A DNA stretch of 64,000 nucleotides from Micromussa lordhowensis (lineage: Eukaryota; Cnidaria; Anthozoa; Scleractinia; Lobophylliidae): the NCBI GenBank assembly GCA_964020085.1, contig OZ026608.1, forward strand, positions 21,175,812 to 21,239,811, in the 5' to 3' direction. The notes beneath the pieces were generated by a model. It saw only the letters and a program-made list of their open reading frames with translations. It was not told the origin of the DNA and ran no database searches. The translations under genes were made by a program, and so were the position numbers. Shown here in pieces: positions 24,664-36,664 of this stretch (position 1 is the stretch's first letter; each line of letters starts with the position of its first letter).

Positions 24664-27148
24664 TCCTAACTACGATTTCCTTGAAGTGCCAACCTAGCAG
24701 AACATTTTGCTGCAAACCGCGCCTCTTAAAGTGCCCGTGAAGCCGAGCTATGTCAAATTTGCCAAGGGGACCCCCAGCGCGCGTTTTCTGAAATTCTGCA
24801 AAGTTGGGACCAGGGGAAACTACTGCAAAAATAAGGCCAGAAAAAATACCCTGGCGCCAATGCCATCATGTCCTAACTAGGATTTCCTTGAAGTGCCAAC
24901 CTAGCAGAACATTTTGCTGCAAACCGCGCCTCTTAAAGTGCCCGTGAAGCCGAGCTATGTCAAATTTGCCAAGAGGACCCCCAGCGCGCGTTTTCTGAAA
25001 TTCTGCAAAGTTGGGACCAGGGGAAACTACTGCAAAAAGAAGGCCAGAAAAAACACCCTGACGCCAATGCCATCATGTCCTAACTAACATTTCCTTGAAG
25101 TGCCAACCTAGCAGAACATTTTGCTGCAAACCGCGCCTCTTAAAGTGCCCGTGAAGCCGAGCTATGTCAAATTTGCCAAGGGGACCCCCAGCGCGCGTTT
25201 TCTGAAATTCTGCAAAGTTGGGACCAGGGGAAACTACTGCAAAAAGAAGGCCAGAAAAAACACCCTGGCGCCAATGCCATCATGTCCTAACTAGGATTTC
25301 CTTGAAGTGCCAACCTAGCAGAACATTTTGCTGCAAACCGCGCCTCTTAAAGTGCCCGTGAAGCCGAGCTATGTCAAATTTGCCAAGGGGACCCCCAGCG
25401 CGCGTTTTCTGAAATTCTGCAAAGTTGGGACCAGGGGAAACTACTGCAAAAACAAGGCCAGAAAAAACACCTTGGCGCCAATGCCATCATGTCCTAACTA
25501 ACATTTCCTTGAAGTGCCAAACTAGCAAAACATTTTGCTGCAAACCGCGCCTCTTAAAGTGCCCGTGAAGCCGAGCTATGTCAATTTTGCCAAGGGGACC
25601 CCCAGCGCGCGTTTTCTGAAATTCTGCAAAGTTGGGACCAGGGGAAACTACTGCAAAAAGAAGGCCAGAAAAAACACCCTGGCGCCAATGCCATCATGTC
25701 CTAACTAATATTTCCTTGAAGTGCCAACCTAGCAGAACATTTTGCTGCAAACCGCGCCTCTTAAAGTGCCCGTGAAGCCGAGCTATGTCAAATTTGCCAA
25801 GGGGACCCCCAGCGCGCGTTTTCTGAAATTCTGCAAAGTTGGGACCAGGGGAAACTACTGCAAAAAGAAGGCCAGAAAAAACACCCTGGCGCCAATGCCA
25901 TCATGTCCTAACTAGGATTTCCTTGAAGTGCCAACCTAGCAGAACATTTTGCTGCAAACTGCGCCTCTTAAAGTGCCCGTGAAGCCGAGCTATGTCAAAT
26001 TTGCCAAGGGGACCCCCAGCGCGCGTTTTCTGAAATTCTGCAAAGTTGGGACCAGGGGAAACTACTGCAAAAAGAAGGCCAGAAAAAAACACCCTGGCGC
26101 CAATGCCATCATCTCCTAACTAGGATTTCCTTGAAGTGCCAACCTAGCAGTACATTTTGCTGCAAACCGCGCCTCTTAAAGTGCCCGTGAAGCCGAGCTA
26201 TGTCAAATTTGCCAAGGGGACCCCCAGCGCGCGTTTTCTGAAATTCTGCAAAGTTGGGACCAGGGAAAACTACTGCAAAAAGAAGGCCAGAAAAAACACC
26301 CTGGCGCCAATGCTATCATGTCCTAACTAGGATTTCCTTAAAGTGTCAACCTAGCAGAACATTTTGCTGCAAACCGCGCCTCTTAAAGTGCCCGTGAAGC
26401 CGAGCTATGTCAAATTTGCCAAGGGGACCCCCAGCGCGCGTTTTCTGAAATTCTGCAAAGTTGGGACCAGGGGAAACTACTGCAAAAAGAAGGCCAGAAA
26501 AAACACCCTGGCGCCAATGCCATCATGTCCTAACTACGATTTCCTTGAAGTGCCAACCTAGCAGAACATTTTGCTGCAAACCGCGCCTCTTAAAGTGCCC
26601 GTGAAGCCGAGCTATGTCAAATTTGCCAAGGGGACCCCCAGCGCGCGTTTTCTGAAATTCTGCAAAGTTGGGACCAGGGGAAACTACTGCAAAAAGAAGG
26701 CCAGAAAAAACACCCTGGCGCCAATGCCATCATGTCCTAACTAAGATTTCCTTGAAGTGCCAACCTAGCAGAACATTTTGCTGCAATCCGCGCCTTTTAA
26801 AGTGCCCGTGAAGCCGAGCTATGTCAAATTTGCCAAGGGGACCCCCAGCGCGCGTTTTCTGAAATTCTGCAAAGTTGGGACCAGGGGAAACTACTGCAAA
26901 AAGAAGGCCAGAAAAAACACCCTGGCGCCAATGCCATCATGTCCTAACTAGAATTTCCTTGAAGTGCCAACCTAGCAGAACATTTTGCTGCAAACCGCGC
27001 CTCTTAAAGTGCCCGTGAAGCCGAGCTATGTCAAATTTGCCAAGGGGACCCCCAGCGCGCGTTTTCTGAAATTCTGCAAAGTTGGGACCAGGGGAAACTA
27101 CTGCAAAAAGAAGGCCAGAAAAAACACCCTGGCGCCAATGCCATCATG
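24664..27148 (+). repeat. 12-monomer block, copy 2
   Basis: This is the direct tandem copy of 22179-24663, ending exactly where the larger 9516-bp duplication begins. I counted roughly 15-20 differences from copy 1, which is about 99.3% identity. Examples are 'taggattt' here for 'taacttaaattt' at 22803, 'caaactgcgcc' at 25954, and 'gcgcgttttc' here for 'gcgggttttc' at 23951. Confidence 0.9.
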
Positions 27149-29011
27149 TCCTAACTAAGATTTCCTTGAAGTGCCAAACTAGCAGAACATTTTGCTGCAA
27201 ACCGCGCCTCTTAAAGTGCCCGTGAAGCCGAGCTATGTCAAATTTGCCAAGGGGACCCCCAGCGCGCGTTTTCTGAAATTCTGCAAAGTTGGGACCAGGG
27301 GAAACTACTGCAAAAAGAAGGCCAGAAAAAACACCCTGGCGCCAATGCCATCATGTCCTAACTAAGATTTCCTTGAAGTGCCAACCTAGTAGAACATTTT
27401 GCTGCAAACCGCGCCTCTTAAAGTGCCCGTGAAGCCGAGCTATGTCAAATTTGCCAAGGGGACCCTCAGCGCGCGTTTTCTGAAATTCTGCAAAGTTGGG
27501 ACCAGGGGAAACTACTGCAAAAAGAAGGCCAGAAAAAACACCCTGGCGCCAATGCCATCATGTCTTAACTAGAATTTCCTTAAAGCGCCAACCTAGCAGA
27601 ACATTTTGCTGCAAACCGCGCCTCTTAAAGTGCCCGTGAAGCCGAGCTATGTCAAATTTGCCAAGGGGACCCCCAGCGCGCGTTTTCTGAAATTCTGCAA
27701 AGTTGGGACCAGGGGAAACTACTGCAAAAAGAAGGCCAGAAAAAACACCCTGGCGCCAATGCCATCATGTCCTAACTTAAATTTCCTTAAAGTGCCAACC
27801 TAGCAGAACATTTTGCTGCAAACCGCGCCTCTTAAAGTGCCCGTGAAGCCGAGCTATGTCAAATTTGCCAAGGGGACCCCCAGCGCGCGTTTTCTGAAAT
27901 TCTGCAAAGTTGGGACCAAGGGAAACTACTGCAAAAAGAAGGCCAGAAAAAACACCCTGGCGCCAATGCCATCATGTCCTAACTAGGATTTCCTTGAAGT
28001 GCCAACCTAGCAAAACATTTTGCTGCAAACCGCGCCTCTTAAAGTGCCCGTGAAGCCGAGCTATGTCAAATTTGCCAAGGGGACCCCCAGCGCGCGTTTT
28101 CTGAAATTCTGCAAAGTTGGGACCAGGGGAAACTACTGCAAAAAGAACGCCAGAAAAAACACCCTGGCGCCAATGCCATCATGTCCTAACTAGGATTTCC
28201 TTAAAGTGCCAACCTAGCAGAAAATTTTGCTGCAAACCGCGCCTCTTAAAGTGCCCGTGAAGCCGAGCTATGTCAAATTTGCCAAGGGGACCCCCAGCGC
28301 GCGTTTTCTGAAATTCTGCAAAGTTGGGACCAGGGGAAACTACTGCAAAAAGAAGGCCAGAAAAAACACCCTGGCGCCAATGCCATCATGTCCTAACTAG
28401 GATTTCCTTGAAGTGCCAACCTAGCAAAACATTTTGCTGCAAACCGCGCCTCTTAAAGTGCCCGTGAAGCCGAGCTATGTCAAATTTGCCAAGGGGACCC
28501 CCAGCGCGCGTTTTCTGAAATTCTGCAAAGTTGGGACCAGGGGAAACTACTGCAAAAAGAAGGCCAGAAAAAACACCCTGGCGCCAATGCCATCATGTCC
28601 TAACTAGGATTTCCTTAAAGTGCCAACCTAGCAGAACATTTTGCTGCAAACCGCGCCTCTTAAAGTGCCCGTGAAGCCGAGCTATGTCAAATTTGCCAAG
28701 GGGACCCCCAGCGCGCGTTTTCTGAAATTCTGCAAAGTTGGGACCAGGGGAAACTACTGCAAAAAGAAGGCCAGAAAAAACACCCTGGCGCCAATGCCAT
28801 CATGTCCTAACTAGGATTTCCTTGAAGTGCCAACCTAGCAGAACATTTTGCTGCAAACCGCGCCTCTTAAAGTGCCTGTGAAGCCGAGCTATGTCAAATT
28901 TGCCAAGGGGACCCCCAGGGCGCGTTTTCTGAAATTCTGCAAAGTTGGGACCAGGGGAAACTACTGCAAAAAGAAGGCCAGAAAAAACACCCTGGCGCCA
29001 ATGCCATCATG

Positions 29012-29843
29012 TCCTAACTAGGATTTCCTTGAAGTGCCAACCTTGCACAACATTTTGCTGCAAACCGCGCCTCTTAAAGTGCCCGTGAAGCCGAGCTATG
29101 TCAAATTTGCCAAGGGGACCCCCAGCGCGCGTTTTCTGAAATTCTGCAAAGTTGGGACCAGGGAAAACTACTGCAAAAAGAAGGCCAGAAAAAACACCCT
29201 GGCGCCACTGCCATCATGTTGTAACTAAAATTTCCGTGAAGTGCTAACCTAGCAGAACATTTTGCTGCAAACTGCGCCTCTTAAAGTGCCCGTGAAGCCG
29301 AGCTATGTCAAATTTGCCAAGGGGACCCCCTGCGCGCGTTTTCTGAATTTCTGCAAAGTTGGGACCAGGGGAAACTACTGCAAAAAGAAGGCCAAAAAAA
29401 AAACACCCTGGCGCCAATGCCATCATGTCTTAACTAGGATTTCCTTGAAGTGCCAACCTAGCAGAACATTTTGCTGCAAACCGCGCCTCTTAAAGTGCCC
29501 GTGAAGCCGAGCTATGTCAAATTTGCCAAGGGGACCCCCAGCGCGCGTTTTCTGAAATTCTGCAAAGTTGGGACCAGGGAAAACTACTGCAAAAAGAAGG
29601 CCAGAAAAAACACCCTGGCGCCACTGCCATCATGTTGTAACTAGAATTTCCGTGAAGTGCTAACCTAGCAGAACATTTTGCTGCAAACTGCGCCTCTTAA
29701 AGTGCCCGTGAAGCCGAGCTATGTCAAATTTGCCAAGGGGACCCCCTGCGCGCGTTTTCTGAATTTCTGCAAAGTTGGGACCAGGGGAAACTACTGCAAA
29801 AAGAAGGCCAAAAAAAAAACACCCTGGCGCCAATGTCATCATG
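29012..29843 (+). repeat. 2-monomer tandem duplication (416-bp period)
   Basis: A two-unit block at 29012-29427 is repeated at 29428-29843. Each copy has 'cagggaaaac' and 'ggcgccactgcc' in the first unit, then 'ttccgtgaagtgctaacc', 'ctgcaaactgcg', 'accccctgcgcg', 'tctgaatttctgc' and a long A-run in 'ggccaaaaaaaaaacacc' in the second. The longer A-run makes the second unit 209 bp, hence 416 in place of 414. The pair reappears inside the large duplication at 38528-39359. Confidence 0.9.
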
Positions 29844-30877
29844 TCCTAACTAGGATTTCCTTGAAGTGCCAACCTAGCAGAACATTTTGCTGCAAACCGC
29901 GCCTCTTAAAGTGCCCGTGAAGCCGAGCTATGTCAAATTTGCCAAGGGGACCCCCAGCGCGCGTTTTCTGAAATTCTGCAAAGTTGGGACCAGGGGAAAC
30001 TACTGCAAAATAAGGCCAGAAAAAACACCCTGGCGCCAATGCCATCATGTCCTAACTAGGATTTCCTTGAAGTGCCAACCTAGCAGAACATTTTGCTGCA
30101 AACCGCGCCTCTTAGAGTGCCCGTGAAGCCGAGCTATGTCAAATTTGCCAAGGGGACCCCCAGCGCGCGTTTTCTGAAATTCTGCAAAGTTGGGACCAGG
30201 GGAAACTACTGCAAAAAGAAGGCCAGAAAAAACCCCCTGGCGCCAATGCCATCATGTCCTAACTAGGATTTCCTTGAAGTGCCAACCTAGCAGAACATGT
30301 TGCTGCAAACCGCGCCTCTTAAAGTGCCCGTGAAGCCGAGCTATGTCAAATTTGCCAAGGGGACCCCCAGCGCGCGTTTTCTGAAATTCTGCAAAGTTGG
30401 GACCAGGGGAAACTACTGCAAAAAGAAGGCCAGAAAAAACACCCTGGCGCCAATGCCATCATGTCCTAACTAGGATTTTCCTAAAGTGCCAACCTAGCAG
30501 AACATTTTGCTGCAAACCGCGCCTCTTAAAGTGCCCGCGAAGCCGAGCTATGTCAAATTTGCCAAGGGGACCCCCAGCGCGCGTTTTCTGAAATTCTGCA
30601 AAGTTGGGACCAGGGGAAACTACTGCAAAAAGAAGGCCAGAAAAAACACCCTGGCGCCAATGCCATCATGTCCTAACTAGGATTTCCTTGAAGTGCCAAC
30701 CTTGCAGAACATTTTGCTGCAAACCGCGCCTCTTAAAGTGCCCGTGAAGCCGAGCTATGTCAAATTTGCCAAGGGGACCCCCAGCGCGCGTTTTCTGAAA
30801 TTCTGCAAAGTTGGGACCAGGGGAAACTACTGCAAAAAGAAGGCCAGAAAAAACACCCTGGCGCCAATGCCATCATG

Positions 30878-33800
30878 TCCTAATTAGGATTTCCTTAAAG
30901 TGCCAACCTAGCAGAACATTTTGCTGCAAACCGCGCCTCTTAGAGTGCCCGTGAAGCCGAGCTATGTCAAATTTGCCAAGGGGACCCCCAGCGCGCGTTT
31001 TCTGAAATTCTGCAAAGTTGGGACCAGGGGAAACTACTGCAAAAAGAAGGCCAGAAAAAACACCCTGGCGCCAATGCCATCATGTCCTAACTACAATTTC
31101 CTTAAAGTGCCATCCTAGCAGGACATGTTGCTGCAAACCGCGCCTCTTAAAGTGCCCGTGAAGTCGAGCTATGTCAAATTTGCCAAGGGGACCCCCAGCG
31201 CGCGTTTTCTGAAATTCTGCAAAGTTGGGACCAGGGGAAACTACTGCAAAAAGAAGGCCAGAAAAAACACCCTGGCGCCAATGCCATCATGTCCTAACTA
31301 GGATTTCCTTGAAGTGCCAACCTAGCAAAACATTTTGCTGGAAACCGCGCCTCTTAAAGTGCCCGTGAAGCCGAGCTATGTCAAATTTGCCAAGGGGACC
31401 CCCAGCGCGCGTTTTCTGAAATTTTGCAAAGTTGGGACCAGGGGAAACTACTGCAAAAAGAAGGCCAGAAAAGCACCCTGGCGCCAATGCCATCATGTCC
31501 TAACTAGGATTTCCTTAAAGTGCCAGTCTAGCAGAACATTTTGCTGCAAACCGCGCCTCTTAAAGTGCCCGTGAAGCCGAGCTATGTCAAATTTGCCAAG
31601 GGGACCCCCAGCGCGCGTTTTCTGAAATTCTGCAAAGTTGGGACCAGGGGAAACTACTGCAAAAAGAAGGCCAGAAAAAACACCCTGGCGCCAATGCCAT
31701 CATGTTCTAACTAGCATTTCCTTCAAGTGCCATCCTAGCAGAACATTTTGCTGCAAACCGCGCCTCTTAAAGTGCCCGTGAAGCCGAGCTATGTCAAATT
31801 TGCCAAGGGGACCCCCAGCGCGCGTTTTCTGAAATTCTGCAAAGTTGGGACCAGGGGAAACTACTGCAAAAAGAAGGCCAGAAAAAACACCCTGGCGCCA
31901 ATGCCATCATGTTCTAACTAGGATTTCCTTGAAGTGCCATCCTAGCAGAACATTTTGCTGCAAACGGCGCCTCTTAAAGTGCCGTGAAGCCGACCTATGT
32001 CAAATTTGCCAAGGGGACCCCCAGCGCGCGTTTTCTGAAATTCTGCAAAGTTGGGACCAGGGGAAACTACTGCAAAAAGAAGGCCAGAAAAAACACCCTG
32101 GCGCCAATGCCATCATGTCCTAACTACAATTTCCTTAAAGTGCCATCCTAGCAGAACATGTTGCTGCAAACCGCGCCTCTTAAAGTGCCCGTGAAGTCGA
32201 GCTATGTCAAATTTGCCAAGGGGACCCCCAGCGCGCGTTTTCTGAAATTCTGCAAAGTTGGGACCAGGGGAAACTACTGCAAAAAGAAGGCCAGAAAAAA
32301 CACCCTGGCGCCAATGCCATCATGTCCTAACTAGGATTTCCTTAAAGTGCCAACCTAGCAGAACATTTTGCTGCAAACCGCGCCTCTTAGAGTGCCCGTG
32401 AAGCCGAGCTATGTCAAATTTGCCAAGGGGACCCCCAGCGCGCGTTTTCTGAAATTCTGCAAAGTTGGGACCAGGGGAAACTACTGCAAAAAGAAGGCCA
32501 GAAAAAACACCCTGGCGCCAATGCCATCATGTCCTAACTAAAATTTCCTTAAAGTGCCATCCTAGCAGGACATGTTGCTGCAAACCGCGCCTCTTAAAGT
32601 GCCCGTGAAGTCGAGCTATGTCAAATTTGCCAAGGGGACCCCCAGCGCGCGTTTTCTGAAATTCTGCAAAGTTGGGACCAGGGGAAACTACTGCAAAAAG
32701 AAGGCCAGAAAAAACACCCTGGCGCCAATGCCATCATGTCCTAACTAGGATTTCCTTGAAGTGCCAACCTAGCAAAACATTTTGCTGGAAACCGCGCCTC
32801 TTAAAGTGCCCGTGAAGCCGAGCTATGTCAAATTTGCCAAGGGGACCCCCAGCGCGCGTTTTCTGAAATTTTGCAAAGTTGGGACCAGGGGAAACTACTG
32901 CAAAAAGAAGGCCAGAAAAGCACCCTGGCGCCAATGCCATCATGTCCTAACAAGGATTTCCTTAAAGTGCCAGTCTAGCAGAACATTTTGCTGCAAACCG
33001 CGCCTCTTAAAGTGCCCGTGAAGCCGAGCTATGTCAAATTTGCCAAGGGGACCCCCAGCGCGCGTTTTCTGAAATTCTGCAAAGTTGGGACCAGGGGAAA
33101 CTACTGCAAAAAGAAGGCCAGAAAAAACACCCTGGCGCCAATGCCATCATGTTCTAACTAGCATTTCCTTCAAGTGCCATCCTAGCAGAACATTTTGCTG
33201 CAAACCGCGCCTCTTAAAGTGCCCGTGAAGCCGAGCTATGTCAAATTTGCCAAGGGGACCCCCAGCGCGCGTTTTCTGAAATTCTGCAAAGTTGGGACCA
33301 GGGGAAACTACTGCAAAAAGAAGGCCAGAAAAAACACCCTGGCGCCAATGCCATCATGTTCTAACTAGGATTTCCTTGAAGTGCCATCCTAGCAGAACAT
33401 TTTGCTGCAAACCGCGCCTCTTAAAGTGCCGTGAAGCCGACCTATGTCAAATTTGCCAAGGGGACCCCCAGCGCGCGTTTTCTGAAATTCTGCAAAGTTG
33501 GGACCAGGGGAAACTACTGCAAAAAGAAGGCCAGAAAAAACACCCTGGCGCCAATGCCATCATGTCCTAACTACAATTTCCTTGAAGTGCCATCCTAGCA
33601 GAACATTTTGCTGCAAACCGCGCCTCTTAAAGTGCCGTGAAGCCGACCTATGTCAAATTTGCCAAGGGGACCCCCAGCGCGCGTTTTCTGAAATTCTGCA
33701 AAGTTGGGACCAGGGAAAACTACTGCAAAAAGAAGGCCAGAAAAAACACCCTGGCGCCAATGCCATCATGTCCTAACTACAATTTCCTTAAAGTGCCATC

Positions 33801-36664
33801 CTAGCAGGACATGTTGCTGCAAACCGCGCCTCTTAAAGTGCCCGTGAAGTCGAGCTATGTCAAATTTGCCAAGGGGACCCCCAGCGCGCGTTTTCTGAAA
33901 TTCTGCAAAGTTGGGACCAGGGGAAACTACTGCAAAAAGAAGGCCAGAAAAAACACCCTGGCGCCAATGCCATCATGTCCTAACTAGGATTTCCTTGAAG
34001 TGCCAACCTAGCAAAACATTTTGCTGGAAACCGCGCCTCTTAAAGTGCCCGTGAAGCCGAGCTATGTCAAATTTGCCAAGGGGACCCCCAGCGCGCGTTT
34101 TCTGAAATTTTGCAAAGTTGGGACCAGGGGAAACTACTGCAAAAAGAAGGCCAGAAAAGCACCCTGGCGCCAATGCCATCATGTCCTAACTAGGATTTCC
34201 TTAAAGTGCCAGTCTAGCAGAACATTTTGCTGCAAACCGCGCCTCTTAAAGTGCCCGTGAAGCCGAGCTATGTCAAATTTGCCAAGGGGACCCCCAGCGC
34301 GCGTTTTCTGAAATTCTGCAAAGTTGGGACCAGGGGAAACTACTGCAAAAAGAAGGCCAGAAAAAACACCCTGGCGCCAATGCCATCATGTTCTAACTAG
34401 CATTTCCTTCAAGTGCCATCCTAGCAGAACATTTTGCTGCAAACCGCGCCTCTTAAAGTGCCCGTGAAGCCGAGCTATGTCAAATTTGCCAAGGGGACCC
34501 CCAGCGCGCGTTTTCTGAAATTCTGCAAAGTTGGGACCAGGGGAAACTACTGCAAAAAGAAGGCCAGAAAAAACACCCTGGCGCCAATGCCATCATGTTC
34601 TAACTAGGATTTCCTTGAAGTGCCATCCTAGCAGAACATTTTGCTGCAAACCGCGCCTCTTAAAGTGCCGTGAAGCCGACCTATGTCAAATTTGCCAAGG
34701 GGACCCCCAGCGCGCGTTTTCTGAAATTCTGCAAAGTTGGGACCAGGGGAAACTACTGCAAAAAGAAGGCCAGAAAAAACACCCTGGCGCCAATGCCATC
34801 ATGTCCTAACTACAATTTCCTTAAAGTGCCATCCTAGCAGAACATGTTGCTGCAAACCGCGCCTCTTAAAGTGCCCGTGAAGTCGAGCTATGTCAAATTT
34901 GCCAAGGGGACCCCAAGCGCGCGTTTTCTGAAATTCTGCAAAGTTGGGACCAGGGGAAACTACTGCAAAAAGAAGGCCAGAAAAAACACCCTGGCGCCAA
35001 TGCCATCATGTCCTAACTAGGATTTCCGTAAAGTGCCAACCTAGCAGAACATTTTGCTGCAAACCGCGCCTCTTAGAGTGCCCGTGAAGCCGAGCTATGT
35101 CAAATTTGCCAAGGGGACCCCCAGCGCGCGTTTTCTGAAATTCTGCAAAGTTGGGACCAGGGGAAACTACTGCAAAAAGAAGGCCAGAAAAAACACCCTG
35201 GCGCCAATGCCATCATGTCCTAACTAAAATTTCCTTAAAGTGCCATCCTAGCAGGACATGTTGCTGCAAACCGCGCCTCTTAAAGTGCCCGTGAAGTCGA
35301 GCTATGTCAAATTTGCCAAGGGGACCCCCAGCGCGCGTTTTCTGAAATTCTGCAAAGTTGGGACCAGGGGAAACTACTGCAAAAAGAAGGCCAGAAAAAA
35401 CACCCTGGCGCCAATGCCATCATGTCCTAACTAGGATTTCCTTGAAGTGCCAACCTAGCAAAACATTTTGCTGGAAACCGCGCCTCTTAAAGTGCCCGTG
35501 AAGCCGAGCTATGTCAAATTTGCCAAGGGGACCCCCAGCGCGCGTTTTCTGAAATTTTGCAAAGTTGGGACCAGGGGAAACTACTGCAAAAAGAAGGCCA
35601 GAAAAGCACCCTGGCGCCAATGCCATCATGTCCTAACTAAGATTTCCTTAAAGTGCCAGTCTAGCAGAACATTTTGCTGCAAACCGCGCCTCTTAAAGTG
35701 CCCGTGAAGCCGAGCTATGTCAAATTTGCCAAGGGGACCCCCAGCGCGCGTTTTCTGAAATTCTGCAAAGTTGGGACCAGGGGAAACTACTGCAAAAAGA
35801 AGGCCAGAAAAAACACCCTGGCGCCAATGCCATCATGTTCTAACTAGCATTTCCTTCAAGTGCCATCCTAGCAGAACATTTTGCTGCAAACCGCGCCTCT
35901 TAAAGTGCCCGTGAAGCCGAGCTATGTCAAATTTGCCAAGGGGACCCCCAGCGCGCGTTTTCTGAAATTCTGCAAAGTTGGGACCAGGGGAAACTACTGC
36001 AAAAAGAAGGCCAGAAAAAACACCCTGGCGCCAATGCCATCATGTTCTAACTAGGATTTCCTTGAAGTGCCATCCTAGCAGAACATTTTGCTGCAAACCG
36101 CGCCTCTTAAAGTGCCGTGAAGCCGACCTATGTCAAATTTGCCAAGGGGACCCCCAGCGCGCGTTTTCTGAAATTCTGCAAAGTTGGGACCAGGGGAAAC
36201 TACTGCAAAAAGAAGGCCAGAAAAAACACCCTGGCGCCAATGCCATCATGTCCTAACTAGGATTTCCTTGAAGTGCCAACCTAGCAGAACATTTTGCTGG
36301 AAACCGCGCCTCTTAAAGTGCCCGTGAAGCCGAGCTATGTCAAATTTGCCAAGGGGACCCCCAGCGCGCGTTTTCTGAAATTTTGCAAAGTTGGGACCAG
36401 GGGAAACTACTGCAAAAAGAAGGCCAGAAAAAACACCCTGGCGCCAATGCCATCATGTCCTAACTAGGATTTCCTTAAAGTGCCAGTCTAGCAGAACATT
36501 TTGCTGCAAACCGCGCCTCTTAAAGTGCCCGTGAAGCCGAGCTATGTCAAATTTGCCAAGGGGACCCCCAGCGCGCGTTTTCTGAAATTCTGCAAAGTTG
36601 GGACCAGGGGAAACTACTGCAAAAAGAAGGCCAGAAAAAACACCCTGGCGCCAATGCCATCATG
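30878..36664 (+). repeat. 7-monomer higher-order repeat, set 1
   Basis: I label unit types by diagnostic bases. A has 'cttagagtg'. B has 'gccatcctagcaggacatg' with 'gaagtcgagc'. C has 'gctggaaaccg', 'aaattttgcaaag' and 'gaaaagcacc' (one base short). D has 'gccagtctagc'. E has 'ttctaactagcattt'. F has 'gtgccgtgaagccgacc' (one base short). B' is like B but with 'gaacatg'. The order is A B C D E F B' (30878), A B C D E F (32325), F' B C D E F B' (33565), A B C D E F (35011), C' D (36251-36664). The full unit is 7 x 207 - 2 = 1447 bp; the variant in which F' replaces B' and A is 1239 bp. Confidence 0.93.

Larger units (their letters stand above)
27149..36664 (+). repeat. 46-monomer segmental duplication, copy 1 (9516-bp period)
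   Basis: Every diagnostic variant in this block recurs 9516 bp downstream. Examples are 'cctagtagaac' (27386 and 36902), 'aaagcgcc', 'taacttaaattt' with 'ccttaaag', 'accaaggg', 'aagaacgcc', 'agcagaaaattt', 'cccccagggcgcg', 'ccttgcacaac', 'ttccgtgaagtgctaacc', 'gcaaaataagg', 'cttagagtg' and then a run of nested 7-unit repeats. The length is just under 46 x 207; single-base losses in some monomer types offset extra A's in others. Collinearity is exact to 36250, and the last two units match after one extra unit in copy 2. Confidence 0.95.

Noticed and set aside
31845..32123. 92-codon plus-strand frames repeated across 31-50 kb
   Set aside because: They exist only because F units lack one base ('gtgccgtgaag'), which shifts past a stop. 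They open at TTG and are copies of one accident spread by the HOR.
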